Shown here piece by piece: positions 33,930 to 42,192 of a stretch of 64,000 nt of DNA. The stretch is taken from contig DASVFT010000154.1 in the NCBI GenBank assembly GCA_036379935.1, positions 32,940 to 96,939 on the forward strand. Reading direction: 5' to 3'. The notes below the pieces were generated by a model. That model was not told the origin of the DNA and did no database searches. It saw only the letters and a program-made list of their open reading frames with translations. Origin of the DNA: JAOPZW01 sp036379935. Lineage in GTDB: Bacteria; Actinomycetota; Thermoleophilia; Solirubrobacterales; Solirubrobacteraceae. The translations under genes and the position numbers were made by a program. How positions within the stretch are numbered: position 1 is the first letter of the stretch; every line of letters begins with the position of its first letter.

Positions 33930-34353
33930 TCGAGATGCGGCTGGGCGCGCAGCAACGCGAAGCCGGCGTCCACGACCTGCGCGATCAGCTCGCGCGCCGA
34001 GAAGTAGCGCACGCGGCCCCACGGATCGTTGCCGGGGTCAAGCGGTGCGCTGCGGGAGCGGTCGTAGAAGTAGACCGGGACGTGCACGATGAGCACGCCT
34101 CCGGGTGCCAGCACGCGGGTGAAACTCGCGCAGCCGCTCCGGATAGCGCTCGACGTGCTCGACTGTGTCGAGCGACATGATGCGGGCGACCGAGGCGTCG
34201 CGAAGCTCAGCGCGCCGAGACGACCTTCTGCGTCTCGCGGTCGTAGCGCCCGAACACGGCCGGGTCGTAGACGCTCTGGCCGCTGGGCACCTTCAGCTCG
34301 GTCGCGGGGTCGAGGAGCCGGAGGCGCCGAAGGCGTGCGAGGTCGAGCCGCAT
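33890..34353 (-). pseudogene. Degraded SAM methyltransferase (frameshifts and internal deletion)
   Basis: The N-terminal part (MRLDLARLRRLRLLDPATEL to RETQKVVSAR) stops at TGA 34207-34209. A second frame continues ELRDASVARIMSLDTVEHV as far as about 34125, and a third frame gives FTRVLAPGGVLIVHVPV to the stop at 33890. The last switch is explained by one extra base in the AAA run at 34122-34124. The glycine-rich SAM motif I expected between the first and second pieces is absent, pointing to a deletion of roughly 50 codons as well. Either a real pseudogene or a locally poor assembly. It sits last in the 36509-33890 unit. Confidence 0.7.
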
Positions 34354-34372
34354 AGGCGGCGAGGATGGAGAG

Positions 34373-35386
34373 TCAGCGCAGGCGCCCCGCGCGGCTGGCG
34401 ATCGGATGACGCAGCCGCAGGAGGATGGGGTAGCGCGTGACCGCCCGGGCGCCGAGGGTGGCGCGCGCATCGCGCACGCGCTGGCGCAGCGGCGGCGGCG
34501 ACGTGAAGCCGGCGTCGAAGCCGGGCCGCACCCGCCGGATCTCGGCGGCCGCCGCGTCCAGGGCTATCAGGTAGGGGTCATACACGAGCTCGCGGTCGCG
34601 CTTGGTGATCTCGTAGCCGGGCGGTTGCCAGGCGTGCGCGCCGCGGCGGCGCAGCTGGGTGCGGTGATAGTGGTAGAAGACGAGCTCGTCCTCGTCCACC
34701 ATGACCCGATCCCCGCCGATCGGGCGCAGGTCGTACTGGCTGATGTTCCACGGGGCCAGGCCGCCGCCCTTGTGACGGAGCACGTGGACGCCCTCGAAGC
34801 GCTCGGGCCAGTCGTCGAGGTACTTCTGGTCGCCGAGCTTGCCGTCCTCGAGGCGGTAGTAGCACCACTCGATGCAGCGGTCGTGCCACCACTGCAGAAC
34901 GTGCTCGCCACGCCCGTCGCGGCGGAAGACCAGGAACTGGACGTTGAAGATGCCGTTCTGGGCCTGATGGGCGTACTCGGGCGAGAATCGGTGGGGCGTG
35001 ATAAGCACCGACGCGTCGCCCATCTCGGCGAATAGCGGCTCAGGGTCAGCGAAAAAGAGCAGGTCGGCGTCGAGGTAGGTGGCCTCGCGCAGCTCTGGGC
35101 GCGTGGCGAAGAGGAAGCGCGGCAGCGCGGGCGTCGCGGTCCAGCAGTACTCAACCGCGCTGCGGTCGCCCTTGGTCGACAGTAGCGCCGGGTCGCTGGT
35201 CTCGAGCTCGGCGAGGGAGACGGTGGACAGCTGCGGCAGCGCGAGCTCGTCGAGGATCGCCTTCGCCTCGTCGTCGAAGCAGAACGCGGTCAGGCGCGCG
35301 TCGGGGCGGTGGCGCAGGAGCGAGCGGTACATGGCCACGGCCTTGACCAGGTAGTTGGAGTCGAAGAGCGTGCAGAACTCGCGCAT
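34373..35386 (-). CDS. GT8-like/nucleotide-diphospho-sugar transferase
   Basis: A 337-residue GT-A-like protein: FCTLFDSNYLVKAVAMYRSL at the N-terminus, ATYLDADLLFFADPEPLF with the DXD metal motif (about residues 104-110), GIFNVQFLVFRRD and GDQKYLDDWPERFEG as in GT8-related enzymes, then HKGGGLAPWNISQYDL and FYHYHRTQLRR. Such proteins commonly add hexoses in surface glycans. The ATG has GAGG five bases upstream and lies seven bases after the stop of the upstream gene. Confidence 0.78.
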   Translation of the reverse strand: MREFCTLFDSNYLVKAVAMYRSLLRHRPDARLTAFCFDDEAKAILDELALPQLSTVSLAELETSDPALLSTKGDRSAVEYCWTATPALPRFLFATRPELREATYLDADLLFFADPEPLFAEMGDASVLITPHRFSPEYAHQAQNGIFNVQFLVFRRDGRGEHVLQWWHDRCIEWCYYRLEDGKLGDQKYLDDWPERFEGVHVLRHKGGGLAPWNISQYDLRPIGGDRVMVDEDELVFYHYHRTQLRRRGAHAWQPPGYEITKRDRELVYDPYLIALDAAAAEIRRVRPGFDAGFTSPPPLRQRVRDARATLGARAVTRYPILLRLRHPIASRAGRLR

Positions 35387-35393
35387 CGCGGCC

Positions 35394-36509
35394 TCAGCTT
35401 GACAGTCGCGCCTCGAGCATCGCCGCGAGCTGCGCGATCCGCCGCTCGTAGGTGTGCTCGCTCAGCGTGCGCTCGTGGCCCGCCGCGGCCAGGGCGCGAC
35501 GGTGGTTCTCGTCGGCGCGCAGCTGCTCGATCCGCGCCACGAGCTCGTCCTCGCCGTCGTATGTCGCGACCTCGCGCTCCGCCGCGAAGAGCGCGTCGAG
35601 GTTGGGGGCGCGCTCGGTCACGAGCGCGGCGCCCATGCCGGTCGCCTCGTAGAGTCGCATGTTGTTCGCGAAGCCCTCGGCCGCCTCGATGTGGCGGTTG
35701 ACGACGACGCGCGAGCGGGCAAGCACGCGGTACATGTCGAGGCCCCAGGCCTCGCCGCGATGGCGGTCGCGGATAGGCGAGGACGCCGGCAGTGCGGCGG
35801 CGCCGTAGCCCCAGACCTCGAGATCTACGCGATCGCATAGTCGCTCGAGGAGGGCCACGCCGGCCGGGTGCACGGTCCGGTCGACGCCACCCACGAAGAC
35901 GACCGGGTGCGGGCGCTCGCCGTTGACCGCCACCTCCTCGAGCAGCCGCGTGTCGAAGGAGATCGGCAGGTACTCGCTGCCAACGCCCAGCGCGCGGAAG
36001 CGCTCAACATAGTGCGGGAAGGACGTGACGATGAGGTCGAAGCCGCGCAGGACCTCCGGCCCTGGCGGCGCGCTGGCGATCTGCCCCACGACCAGGCGCC
36101 CCTGTCCGCGCAGGCGCTCGAGCTCGCGGCGCGGCGCCACCCAGAGGTCCTGGAAGTAGATGACCTGCGGCTCGAAGGCGTTGATCTGCGCGCGCAGCGC
36201 GCGCTGGAGGAAGACCCGGGCCGCCGCCGCCCCGGCGCGCGTCGGTAGGTCGGCCAGCCTGGCGAGTGGCAGGCCACGCCTGTGCTCGGACAGCCACGCG
36301 CGCTGGAGTGCGCCGGCGTTGGCGATGACCTCGATCGCCTCGTGGCCCAAGCGGCGCAGCTCGTACGAGTAGACGTCCGAGGTGCCGAAGCGGCGCGCTA
36401 TGAGCGCGGCGAGCTGCTCGTCGTACGAGGCACGGTCGAGGCCCGGACGCTCGGCGTAGTGGGCGGCGAGGAACGCGGGATAGACGGTGTCGACGATGAG
36501 GACGCGCAA
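35394..36509 (-). CDS. GT-B glycosyltransferase (CgeB/spore-maturation-like)
   Basis: A 371-residue GT-B protein. RVLIVDTVYPAFLAAHYAER opens the N-terminal domain; QVIYFQDLWVAPRRELERL and IASAPPGPEVLRGFDLIVTS lie in it; the C-terminal half has VVFVGGVDRTVHPAGVALLE and EGFANNMRLYEATGMGAALV, the pattern of CgeB-like glycosyltransferases. Start: the TTG at 36509 follows a -10-like TAGCAT by seven bases and gives the family N-terminus; a GTG at 36527 is also in frame but would lie upstream of that element. Divergent from the 36.5-50.2 kb operon. Confidence 0.75.
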   Translation of the reverse strand: MRVLIVDTVYPAFLAAHYAERPGLDRASYDEQLAALIARRFGTSDVYSYELRRLGHEAIEVIANAGALQRAWLSEHRRGLPLARLADLPTRAGAAAARVFLQRALRAQINAFEPQVIYFQDLWVAPRRELERLRGQGRLVVGQIASAPPGPEVLRGFDLIVTSFPHYVERFRALGVGSEYLPISFDTRLLEEVAVNGERPHPVVFVGGVDRTVHPAGVALLERLCDRVDLEVWGYGAAALPASSPIRDRHRGEAWGLDMYRVLARSRVVVNRHIEAAEGFANNMRLYEATGMGAALVTERAPNLDALFAAEREVATYDGEDELVARIEQLRADENHRRALAAAGHERTLSEHTYERRIAQLAAMLEARLSS

Positions 36510-36516
36510 GCGGCCG

Positions 36517-36522
36517 ATGCTA
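36517..36522 (-). promoter_or_regulatory. Putative -10 element (TAGCAT) of the CgeB-like gene
   Basis: TAGCAT on the minus strand is followed by seven bases and the TTG at 36509, which supports TTG as the start of a leaderless mRNA. Confidence 0.4.
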
Positions 36523-36530
36523 GCCACCGC

Positions 36531-36536
36531 TACGCT
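36531..36536 (+). promoter_or_regulatory. Putative -10 element (TACGCT) of the Wzm/Wzt-nonulosonate operon
   Basis: TACGCT is followed by six bases and the ATG at 36543. No other good promoter is seen before the next 14 genes except the weak one at 46089, so this may drive the whole 13.7-kb operon. Confidence 0.45.
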
Positions 36537-36542
36537 TGCGCC

Positions 36543-37256
36543 ATGTCTCACCAACCCAGTGCGCGCGACCGCGTGCGCCGGGGTGGAGCGTATGTGCTCG
36601 GCGTCGCCGCCGACCTCGCCATGGAGAGTCGCAGGCGGCTCATCGCGGCCGACGGCAGCGACAGCCTCCAAGGGGATCGCTGGGTGGAGTGGTCGTTCTG
36701 CTTCGCCCGGATGGCGGATGGAGCCGGCAGCACGCTCGACTTCGGCGCCGACATCGGCTTTCTCGCGCTCGCCGCCGCGCAGCGCGGGCACGACGTGATC
36801 GCCTTCGATCGGCTGCCGTCGGCGCTGGACTACGAGCACCCCCGCGTCACCCACGTCCACGGCGACGTGCTCACGCACGACTTCGGCGACCGCCGCTTCG
36901 ACCAGATCCTCAACTGCTCCTCGGTAGAGCACGTCGGCCTCGGCGGCCGCTACGGCTCGACCGAGACGCCCGACGGCGACCTCGACGCGATGGCCATCCT
37001 GCGCTCGACGCTCGCTCCTGAGGGCCGCATGATCATGACCATTCCCGTCGGCCGCGACATGGTCTGCGCCCCGCAGCACCGCATCTACGGCGAACAGCGA
37101 CTACCGAGGCTGCTCGCCGGCTACGGCGTCCTCGAGGAGCAGTTCTGGGCGAAGTCCGGCGGTGCGTGGCGGCCGTGCGGGCGCGAGGTCGCGCTCGCCA
37201 CCGAGGGATCGTCTGCGTTCTATTCGCTCGGCCTGTTCGTTCTCACAGGCGGATGA
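36543..37256 (+). CDS. SAM-dependent methyltransferase-like protein (DUF268-like)
   Basis: A 237-residue protein. STLDFGADIGFLALAAAQRG is the nucleotide motif, VIAFDRLP the second strand, and FDQILNCSSVEHVGLGGRYG plus MTIPVGRDMVCAPQHRIYG match a DUF268-like methyltransferase family of glycan loci. Motif I has Ala-Asp where most enzymes have Cys-Gly, so SAM binding is likely but not certain. First gene of the long plus-strand operon, with a leaderless promoter; its stop overlaps the next ATG. Confidence 0.7.
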   Translation: MSHQPSARDRVRRGGAYVLGVAADLAMESRRRLIAADGSDSLQGDRWVEWSFCFARMADGAGSTLDFGADIGFLALAAAQRGHDVIAFDRLPSALDYEHPRVTHVHGDVLTHDFGDRRFDQILNCSSVEHVGLGGRYGSTETPDGDLDAMAILRSTLAPEGRMIMTIPVGRDMVCAPQHRIYGEQRLPRLLAGYGVLEEQFWAKSGGAWRPCGREVALATEGSSAFYSLGLFVLTGG

Positions 37257-38089
37257 GACCGCGTCTGACGATCATCACGCCGTCGTTCAACCAGGCGGCG
37301 TTCCTCGAGCGGACGCTGCGCTCGGTGCTCGACCAGGGCTACGAGAACCTCGAGTACCTCGTGGTCGACGGCGGGTCGACGGACGGCTCGGTGGACATCC
37401 TGCGCTGCTACGACGAGGCGCTGACCTGGTGGGTGAGCGAGCCCGACGGCGGCCAGACCGACGCGCTCAACAAGGCGCTGCGGCGCGCCACCGGCGAGGT
37501 GATCGCCTACATCAACTCCGACGACGTCTACCTGCCGGGCGCCTTCGACCGGGCGATCGCCTCGCTGGAGGCGGCGCCCGAGGCCGACTGGGTTGTCGGC
37601 GCCTGCCGGTTTGAGGGCGAGGCCGGCTTCACCACCGAGGTCTGGCGCCCGCAGCCGCCCAAGGGCGCGCGCTACTGGTGGATCCTCGGCCCCTGGGGCG
37701 TCCCGCAGCCCTCGAGCTTCTGGCGCCGCGCGGTCTTCGACGACCTCGGCGCGTTCCGCGAGGATCTGCGCTACGTCTTCGACACCGAGCACGGGCTGCG
37801 CCTGGCGATGGCCGGCCGGCTCCCGCTGACCATCGATGACGAGCTCGCCGTCCGCGTGCTGCACGACGAGGCCAAGTCCGCCGGCGACGACGCGGGCTGG
37901 GCCGCCGAGCGCGAGCGCCTGGTCGAGCTCTACGCCCCGCTGCTGACCAAGCGCGAGCGCCGCATGCTCGGCGTCCAGCGCGCGCTCGTGCAGGTCGGCT
38001 TCTACCGCGCGACGCAGGCTGTGCATCCAGTGACCGGGCGCGTGCGCAGGGGCCTGACGAAGGCTGGGGCTATCCTCGCGAGGCGATGA
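37253..38089 (+). CDS. GT2-family glycosyltransferase
   Basis: A 278-residue GT-A enzyme: LTIITPSFNQAAFLERTLRS, YLVVDGGSTDGSVDILR, WWVSEPDGGQTDALNKALRR and AYINSDDVYLPGAF (DXD). It is similar in plan to the GT2 at 31262-32029, with the same EPD-GQTDA-NK motif. PQPSSFWRRAVFDDLGAF is the acceptor-side region. The start is coupled by ATGA to the upstream gene, and its own stop overlaps the start of wzm, tying it to the ABC exporter. Confidence 0.82.
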   Translation: MRPRLTIITPSFNQAAFLERTLRSVLDQGYENLEYLVVDGGSTDGSVDILRCYDEALTWWVSEPDGGQTDALNKALRRATGEVIAYINSDDVYLPGAFDRAIASLEAAPEADWVVGACRFEGEAGFTTEVWRPQPPKGARYWWILGPWGVPQPSSFWRRAVFDDLGAFREDLRYVFDTEHGLRLAMAGRLPLTIDDELAVRVLHDEAKSAGDDAGWAAERERLVELYAPLLTKRERRMLGVQRALVQVGFYRATQAVHPVTGRVRRGLTKAGAILARR

Positions 38090-38949
38090 GCACCGTCGCT
38101 CCCACCGTGCAGCCGGCGCAGTCCGTCGACCGGCCGGATGTCGTCATCCGACCCACGCGCGGCGGGGGCTCGCTGGCCGTGCACGACGTCTGGCGCTACC
38201 GCGAGCTCCTCTACTTCCTCATCTGGCGCGACCTGAAGGTGCGCTACCGACAGACGGCGTTCGGCGTGGCATGGGTCGTGCTCCAGCCGCTGGCGCTCAT
38301 GCTCGTGTTCTCACTCTTCCTCGGGCAGTTGCTGAAGGTGAACACCGGGTCGACGCCCTATCCCGTCTTCGTCTTCACCGCGCTCGTCCCGTGGACCCTC
38401 TTCGCCCAGTCGCTCACCGCGTCCTCGCAGAGCCTGCTCATCAACGCCAACCTGCTCGGAAAGATTTACTTCCCGCGCATCATCCTGCCGATCTCCGCGG
38501 TCGGCTCGTACCTGCTGGACTTCGGCATCAGCACGATCCTGCTGCTCGGGCTGATGGCCGTCTACGGCGTCACGCTGCACCTCGGCGTACTGCTCCTGCC
38601 GCTGTTCGCCGTGCTCGTTGTGACCACGGCGCTCGGCGTCGGCGTCGGGCTCGCGGCGCTCAACGTGCGCTACCGCGACGTGCAGTCCGGGATCCCGCTG
38701 CTCATCCAGCTGTGGCTCTTCGCCTCGCCGATCGCGTACCCGATCACTCTCGTGCCCGAAGCGTACCGCGCGCTCTACGCGCTGAACCCGATGGTCAGCG
38801 TCATCGGCGGCGTGCGGTGGGCGCTGCTCGGCACCGATGCGCCGTCGGTGGACTCGATCTTCGTGTCGATCGCTGCTGCGGTCGTGCTGCTGGTGATCGG
38901 CGTCGTCTACTTCCGCCGCACCGAGCGGACGTTCGCGGACGTGATCTGA
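38086..38949 (+). CDS. wzm: ABC-2 polysaccharide export permease
   Basis: A 287-residue inner-membrane permease with six TM helices (about residues 62-82, 95-115, 143-163, 172-193, 200-220 and 258-278). The cytoplasmic N-terminus ends YFLIWRDLKVRYRQTAFG, the conserved entry of Wzm/RfbA-type permeases; LLGKIYFPRIILPISAVG and ALNVRYRDVQSGIPLLIQLW are family motifs. With the following ATPase it would move a completed lipid-linked polymer across the membrane. Confidence 0.9.
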   Translation: MSTVAPTVQPAQSVDRPDVVIRPTRGGGSLAVHDVWRYRELLYFLIWRDLKVRYRQTAFGVAWVVLQPLALMLVFSLFLGQLLKVNTGSTPYPVFVFTALVPWTLFAQSLTASSQSLLINANLLGKIYFPRIILPISAVGSYLLDFGISTILLLGLMAVYGVTLHLGVLLLPLFAVLVVTTALGVGVGLAALNVRYRDVQSGIPLLIQLWLFASPIAYPITLVPEAYRALYALNPMVSVIGGVRWALLGTDAPSVDSIFVSIAAAVVLLVIGVVYFRRTERTFADVI

Positions 38950-38953
38950 GCCC

Positions 38954-40222
38954 GTGTCGTCCCCCGTCATCCACATGGACGGCCTCGCCAAGCGCTACCG
39001 CATCGGGGTGCAGACGGCCAGTCACGGGCGATTGACGGAGTCGATGTGGAACGGAATTACGTCGCTCTTCGGCCGCGGGCACGCCGGCGAGCTCTCCGAT
39101 CACGTCGACGAACGCGACTTCTGGGCGCTGCGCGGCGTCGACCTCGACGTCTATCAGGGCGACGTCCTGGGCATCGTCGGGCGCAATGGCGCGGGCAAGA
39201 CGACGCTGCTGAAGATCCTGTCGCGCATCACCGAGCCGACGGAAGGCTACGCCGAGCTGCGCGGCAGGGTCGGCGCTCTCCTCGAGGTCGGCACCGGATT
39301 CCATCCCGAGCTCACGGGGCGCGAGAACATCTTCCTCAACGGCGGCATCCTCGGCATGAGCCGTCAGGAGATCCGGAGCAAGTTCGACGAGATCGTCGAG
39401 TTCGCCGAGGTGCAGAAATTCATCGACACGCCGGTCAAGCGCTACTCGAGCGGCATGTTCGTTCGCCTGGCCTTCGCGGTCGCAGCGCACCTCGAGCCCG
39501 AGGTCCTCATCATCGACGAGGTGCTGGCCGTTGGTGACATCAACTTCCAGCGCAAGTGCCTGGGGAAGATGGGCGACGTGGCTCGCGAGGGCCGCACGGT
39601 GATCTTCGTCAGCCACAACACCGGCGCGGTGGCCGAGCTGTGCACCCGAGCGGTGTTGCTCGAGGGCGGGCACAAGATGGTCGACGGCAGCGTTCAGACG
39701 GTGCTCGACGCCTATGCGGAGCTCATGGCAAACCGGGGCGGTGGCACCCTGGACATGAGCCCGGATCCGACACTGCCCGCGTCGGTAGTCGAGGTCGCCA
39801 TCGAGGATGCAGCGGCTCGGCGGGCGTCCTCCTTCGACCTGCCCGACGACATCGACATCGTCGTGCGTTATCGGGTGGTCGAGCGCGTGCACGGCTTCCA
39901 GCTGGTCGTGAGCCTGGCTCGCAACGCGGTCCGCCTCGTCCACACGTTCGACACCGACGACCTCGATCACATCCCGGCGCGCGACCCCGGTCTCTACGAG
40001 GCGCGCTATCGCGTGCCCGGCATGACGTTGAAGGCTGGCCTCTACACCGTCGACGTTGATACGGGCACGCTCGAGCGCCACATGCAGACCTTCGAGGCGG
40101 CAGCCAGCTTCGAGATCGAGGAGCGCACGGTCAACGCCCACTCCAAGGGCTATCGCCGCGACCGCCCGGGGCACCTCGTGGCGCTGGGCGCATGGAGCAC
40201 AAAGCGCGTCGCCGATGCCTAG
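38954..40222 (+). CDS. wzt: ABC polysaccharide export ATPase with C-terminal carbohydrate-binding domain
   Basis: A 422-residue Wzt. Nucleotide-binding domain: Walker A GIVGRNGAGKTTLLK (about residue 75), signature YSSGMFVRLAFAVA (about 163), Walker B VLIIDEVLAVGD (about 183), switch His in VIFVSHNTGAV. TGFHPELTGRENIFLNG is characteristic of polysaccharide exporters. From about residue 265 a beta-sandwich domain (FDLPDDIDIVVRYRVVE, RARDPG-like loop, VDVDTGTLERHMQ) should recognise the modified end of the glycan, as in O9a-type Wzt. The capping methyltransferases nearby would provide such an end. GTG start four bases after wzm. Confidence 0.92.
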   Translation: MSSPVIHMDGLAKRYRIGVQTASHGRLTESMWNGITSLFGRGHAGELSDHVDERDFWALRGVDLDVYQGDVLGIVGRNGAGKTTLLKILSRITEPTEGYAELRGRVGALLEVGTGFHPELTGRENIFLNGGILGMSRQEIRSKFDEIVEFAEVQKFIDTPVKRYSSGMFVRLAFAVAAHLEPEVLIIDEVLAVGDINFQRKCLGKMGDVAREGRTVIFVSHNTGAVAELCTRAVLLEGGHKMVDGSVQTVLDAYAELMANRGGGTLDMSPDPTLPASVVEVAIEDAAARRASSFDLPDDIDIVVRYRVVERVHGFQLVVSLARNAVRLVHTFDTDDLDHIPARDPGLYEARYRVPGMTLKAGLYTVDVDTGTLERHMQTFEAAASFEIEERTVNAHSKGYRRDRPGHLVALGAWSTKRVADA

Positions 40223-40385
40223 TTACGAGCCGCAGCCGCCCGTGCTGTTCGACGCCTTCCGCGAGCGCCGCACCCGGCGCCAGCGCGTCCGCGCCACCGT
40301 GCGCGCCCTGGACCTCGCCCGCCAACGCGCCCTCGTCGGCGCCGCTCGACTCGCCCGACCGCTGACCTCGAGGCTCCGTGGCTGA
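40215..40385 (+). CDS. Possible 56-residue basic small protein
   Basis: A short frame starting at ATG 40215, overlapping the end of wzt by eight bases and the start of the methyltransferase by eight. The product is very basic (15 Arg) and predicted helical (RRTRRQRVRATVRALDLARQ). Its removal would leave the only sizeable gap, about 155 bases, in an otherwise tight operon, which is the main argument for it. It may also simply be untranslated spacer. Confidence 0.35.
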   Translation: MPSYEPQPPVLFDAFRERRTRRQRVRATVRALDLARQRALVGAARLARPLTSRLRG

Positions 40386-41016
40386 CCCCGACGCCCTGAC
40401 CGATTCGTGGAGCGCCTGGAGCCCGGCGCGCGCTCGCCGCTATCTGCGGACCGAGGACGCCGCCTCGACCGGCTCGCGCGAGCTGCTGGGCGACGTCCTG
40501 CGCGGGCTGCGCCGCGAGGAGCTGCGCATCCTCGACCTCGGGTGCGGCAACGCGCAGTTCTACGAGTACCTGAAGAGCGTCGGCCTGCGGTGCGCGTACA
40601 CGGGGGTCGACGTCTCTGAGCCGCTGCTCGAAGCTGCCCGCGAGATCCACACCGGCGACGCGCGCGTCTCGTTCGCGCAGGCCGATCTCATGACTCTCCA
40701 GGGTGTCGAGGGGCGCTGGGACGTCGCGGTCTTCTCGCACGTCATCGAGATCCTGTCCGGCCCCGAGGATGCGCTGCGGGCGGCTCGCGACCGCGCCGAG
40801 TTCATCGCCATCCGCTTCTTCGAGCCGCCCGAATTCGACACGGACGTCGTGGAGCTGCGGCACATGGAGGTCGGTGAGGGGCGCATGGTGCCCTACTTGC
40901 GCCGCAAGATGTCCCGCGACCACTACCGGCTCATCCTCTCCCGCATCAGCTGTCGCCGTGTGGACGTCTACCGCGACGAGATGTCCAAGGACCAGGTTCA
41001 CCTCCTGCGCTTCTAG
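40378..41016 (+). CDS. Class I SAM-dependent methyltransferase
   Basis: A 212-residue enzyme. ILDLGCGNAQFYEYLKSVG is motif I (about residues 44-62), YTGVDVSEPLLEAARE strand 2, and WDVAVFSHVIEILSGPEDAL motif IV. IRFFEPPEFDTDVVELRHM replaces the usual loop. Position directly after wzt suggests a glycan-modifying or chain-capping enzyme. GTG start within the preceding small frame. Confidence 0.75.
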   Translation: MADPDALTDSWSAWSPARARRYLRTEDAASTGSRELLGDVLRGLRREELRILDLGCGNAQFYEYLKSVGLRCAYTGVDVSEPLLEAAREIHTGDARVSFAQADLMTLQGVEGRWDVAVFSHVIEILSGPEDALRAARDRAEFIAIRFFEPPEFDTDVVELRHMEVGEGRMVPYLRRKMSRDHYRLILSRISCRRVDVYRDEMSKDQVHLLRF

Positions 41017-41021
41017 GATCT

Positions 41022-42188
41022 TTGGCCTGCCTCCTCAGAGTGCCGACCGATGAGGCCGCGCGGGGCGTGGTCGTTTTCACCACCCCCGAGCGCGATCGCT
41101 TCCTGCGGACGGATCCAGAGCTCGCGGCGGCCGTCGAGCGACTGAAGCCGCGCTGGCTGGCCGGCCTTCATCACAACTGGCACGACCACGCGTTCACGCA
41201 CGACCCTCTCTTCGACTTCAGCATGGCCGGCGAGGGTGATCTCGTGACCGTCGACCGCACCGAGGTGCCGCTCGTCACGCTCGATGCGTGCAACTTCGTC
41301 CCCGCGGAGTTCGAGCCCGGGGGCACGAAGTTCTGGGACCTGCTCTACGTCGCGCGCCCCGTCGCCTTCAAGGGCATGCCGCAGTTCCTCGACTGTGTGC
41401 GGGCGCTGTACGACGCGGGGCACGACCTGCGCGTCCTCTGCGTCTGCCCGATGCCGCCCCATGACCCGGCGGAGGAGAGCACGGTCCTGTTCGACCTCCA
41501 GGCTCGATATCTCGAGCGCTTCTCGCAATCGGAACGGCGCCGGTTCACGCTGTGGACGCTCGATTACGACTACCCGTTTCCCCTCGACCTCCCGACGCTT
41601 GCCCACCTCTACCGCTCGTCGCGATGCTTCGTGCACTTCGCGCCTGACGAGCGGCGCTGTCGTGTCGCGGGCTATGCGTGGGCCACCGGCCTGCCGGTCG
41701 TAGCGAAATCGCCCGTGGGAAGCCTCCTTCCGCCCGATTTGCGTCGCCGGCCGTTCTTCTACGAGGTGCCCGATGACGCTGCGTTCGCCGATCGGATCCT
41801 GTCGGCGCTGGACGCGCTCGCGCGGGGGACGGACAGTGCGTCCGACGAGGTTCGCCAGCACTTCGTCACGAGCGAGACCACGGCCGAGCTCCGTCGCCAG
41901 CTCTGCACACTGGCCCCAGCGGGCCTGGAAGGCGACGACGGCTGGGCACTCGAAGGGCTCGACATCCGGCTCGGACGCCACCACGGGATACCGGGAGGAC
42001 CGAACGGCGTTCCGATGACGCTGCGCGAGTTGATCGACGTCATGCTCGCCGAGTCGCCGGCACTCGTCGACGCGGGCCGGCAGGCCGATCCTGAGCTTGC
42101 GCTGGCTTCATCAGAGCCGGTGCCGACGACAAACCCACGCCAACCAACGCGGAGCCGATGGCGCGCGCTTCTTAGAGGATGGAAGTGA
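41022..42188 (+). CDS. GT-B-like glycosyltransferase (distant)
   Basis: A 388-residue protein that I place among GT-B enzymes from its C-terminal half: WDLLYVARPVAFKGMPQFLD, LRVLCVCPMPPHD, and SSRCFVHFAPDERRCRVAGY followed by AWATGLPVVAKSPVGSLLP, which resembles the donor-binding E-x7-E region although the usual Glu pair is replaced. No match to a specific family is clear. Start: TTG at 41022 is used; the in-frame GTG at 41040 is an alternative, and neither has a good ribosome-binding site. It lies within the operon between two methyltransferases. Confidence 0.55.
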   Translation: MACLLRVPTDEAARGVVVFTTPERDRFLRTDPELAAAVERLKPRWLAGLHHNWHDHAFTHDPLFDFSMAGEGDLVTVDRTEVPLVTLDACNFVPAEFEPGGTKFWDLLYVARPVAFKGMPQFLDCVRALYDAGHDLRVLCVCPMPPHDPAEESTVLFDLQARYLERFSQSERRRFTLWTLDYDYPFPLDLPTLAHLYRSSRCFVHFAPDERRCRVAGYAWATGLPVVAKSPVGSLLPPDLRRRPFFYEVPDDAAFADRILSALDALARGTDSASDEVRQHFVTSETTAELRRQLCTLAPAGLEGDDGWALEGLDIRLGRHHGIPGGPNGVPMTLRELIDVMLAESPALVDAGRQADPELALASSEPVPTTNPRQPTRSRWRALLRGWK

Positions 42189-42192
42189 TGTC

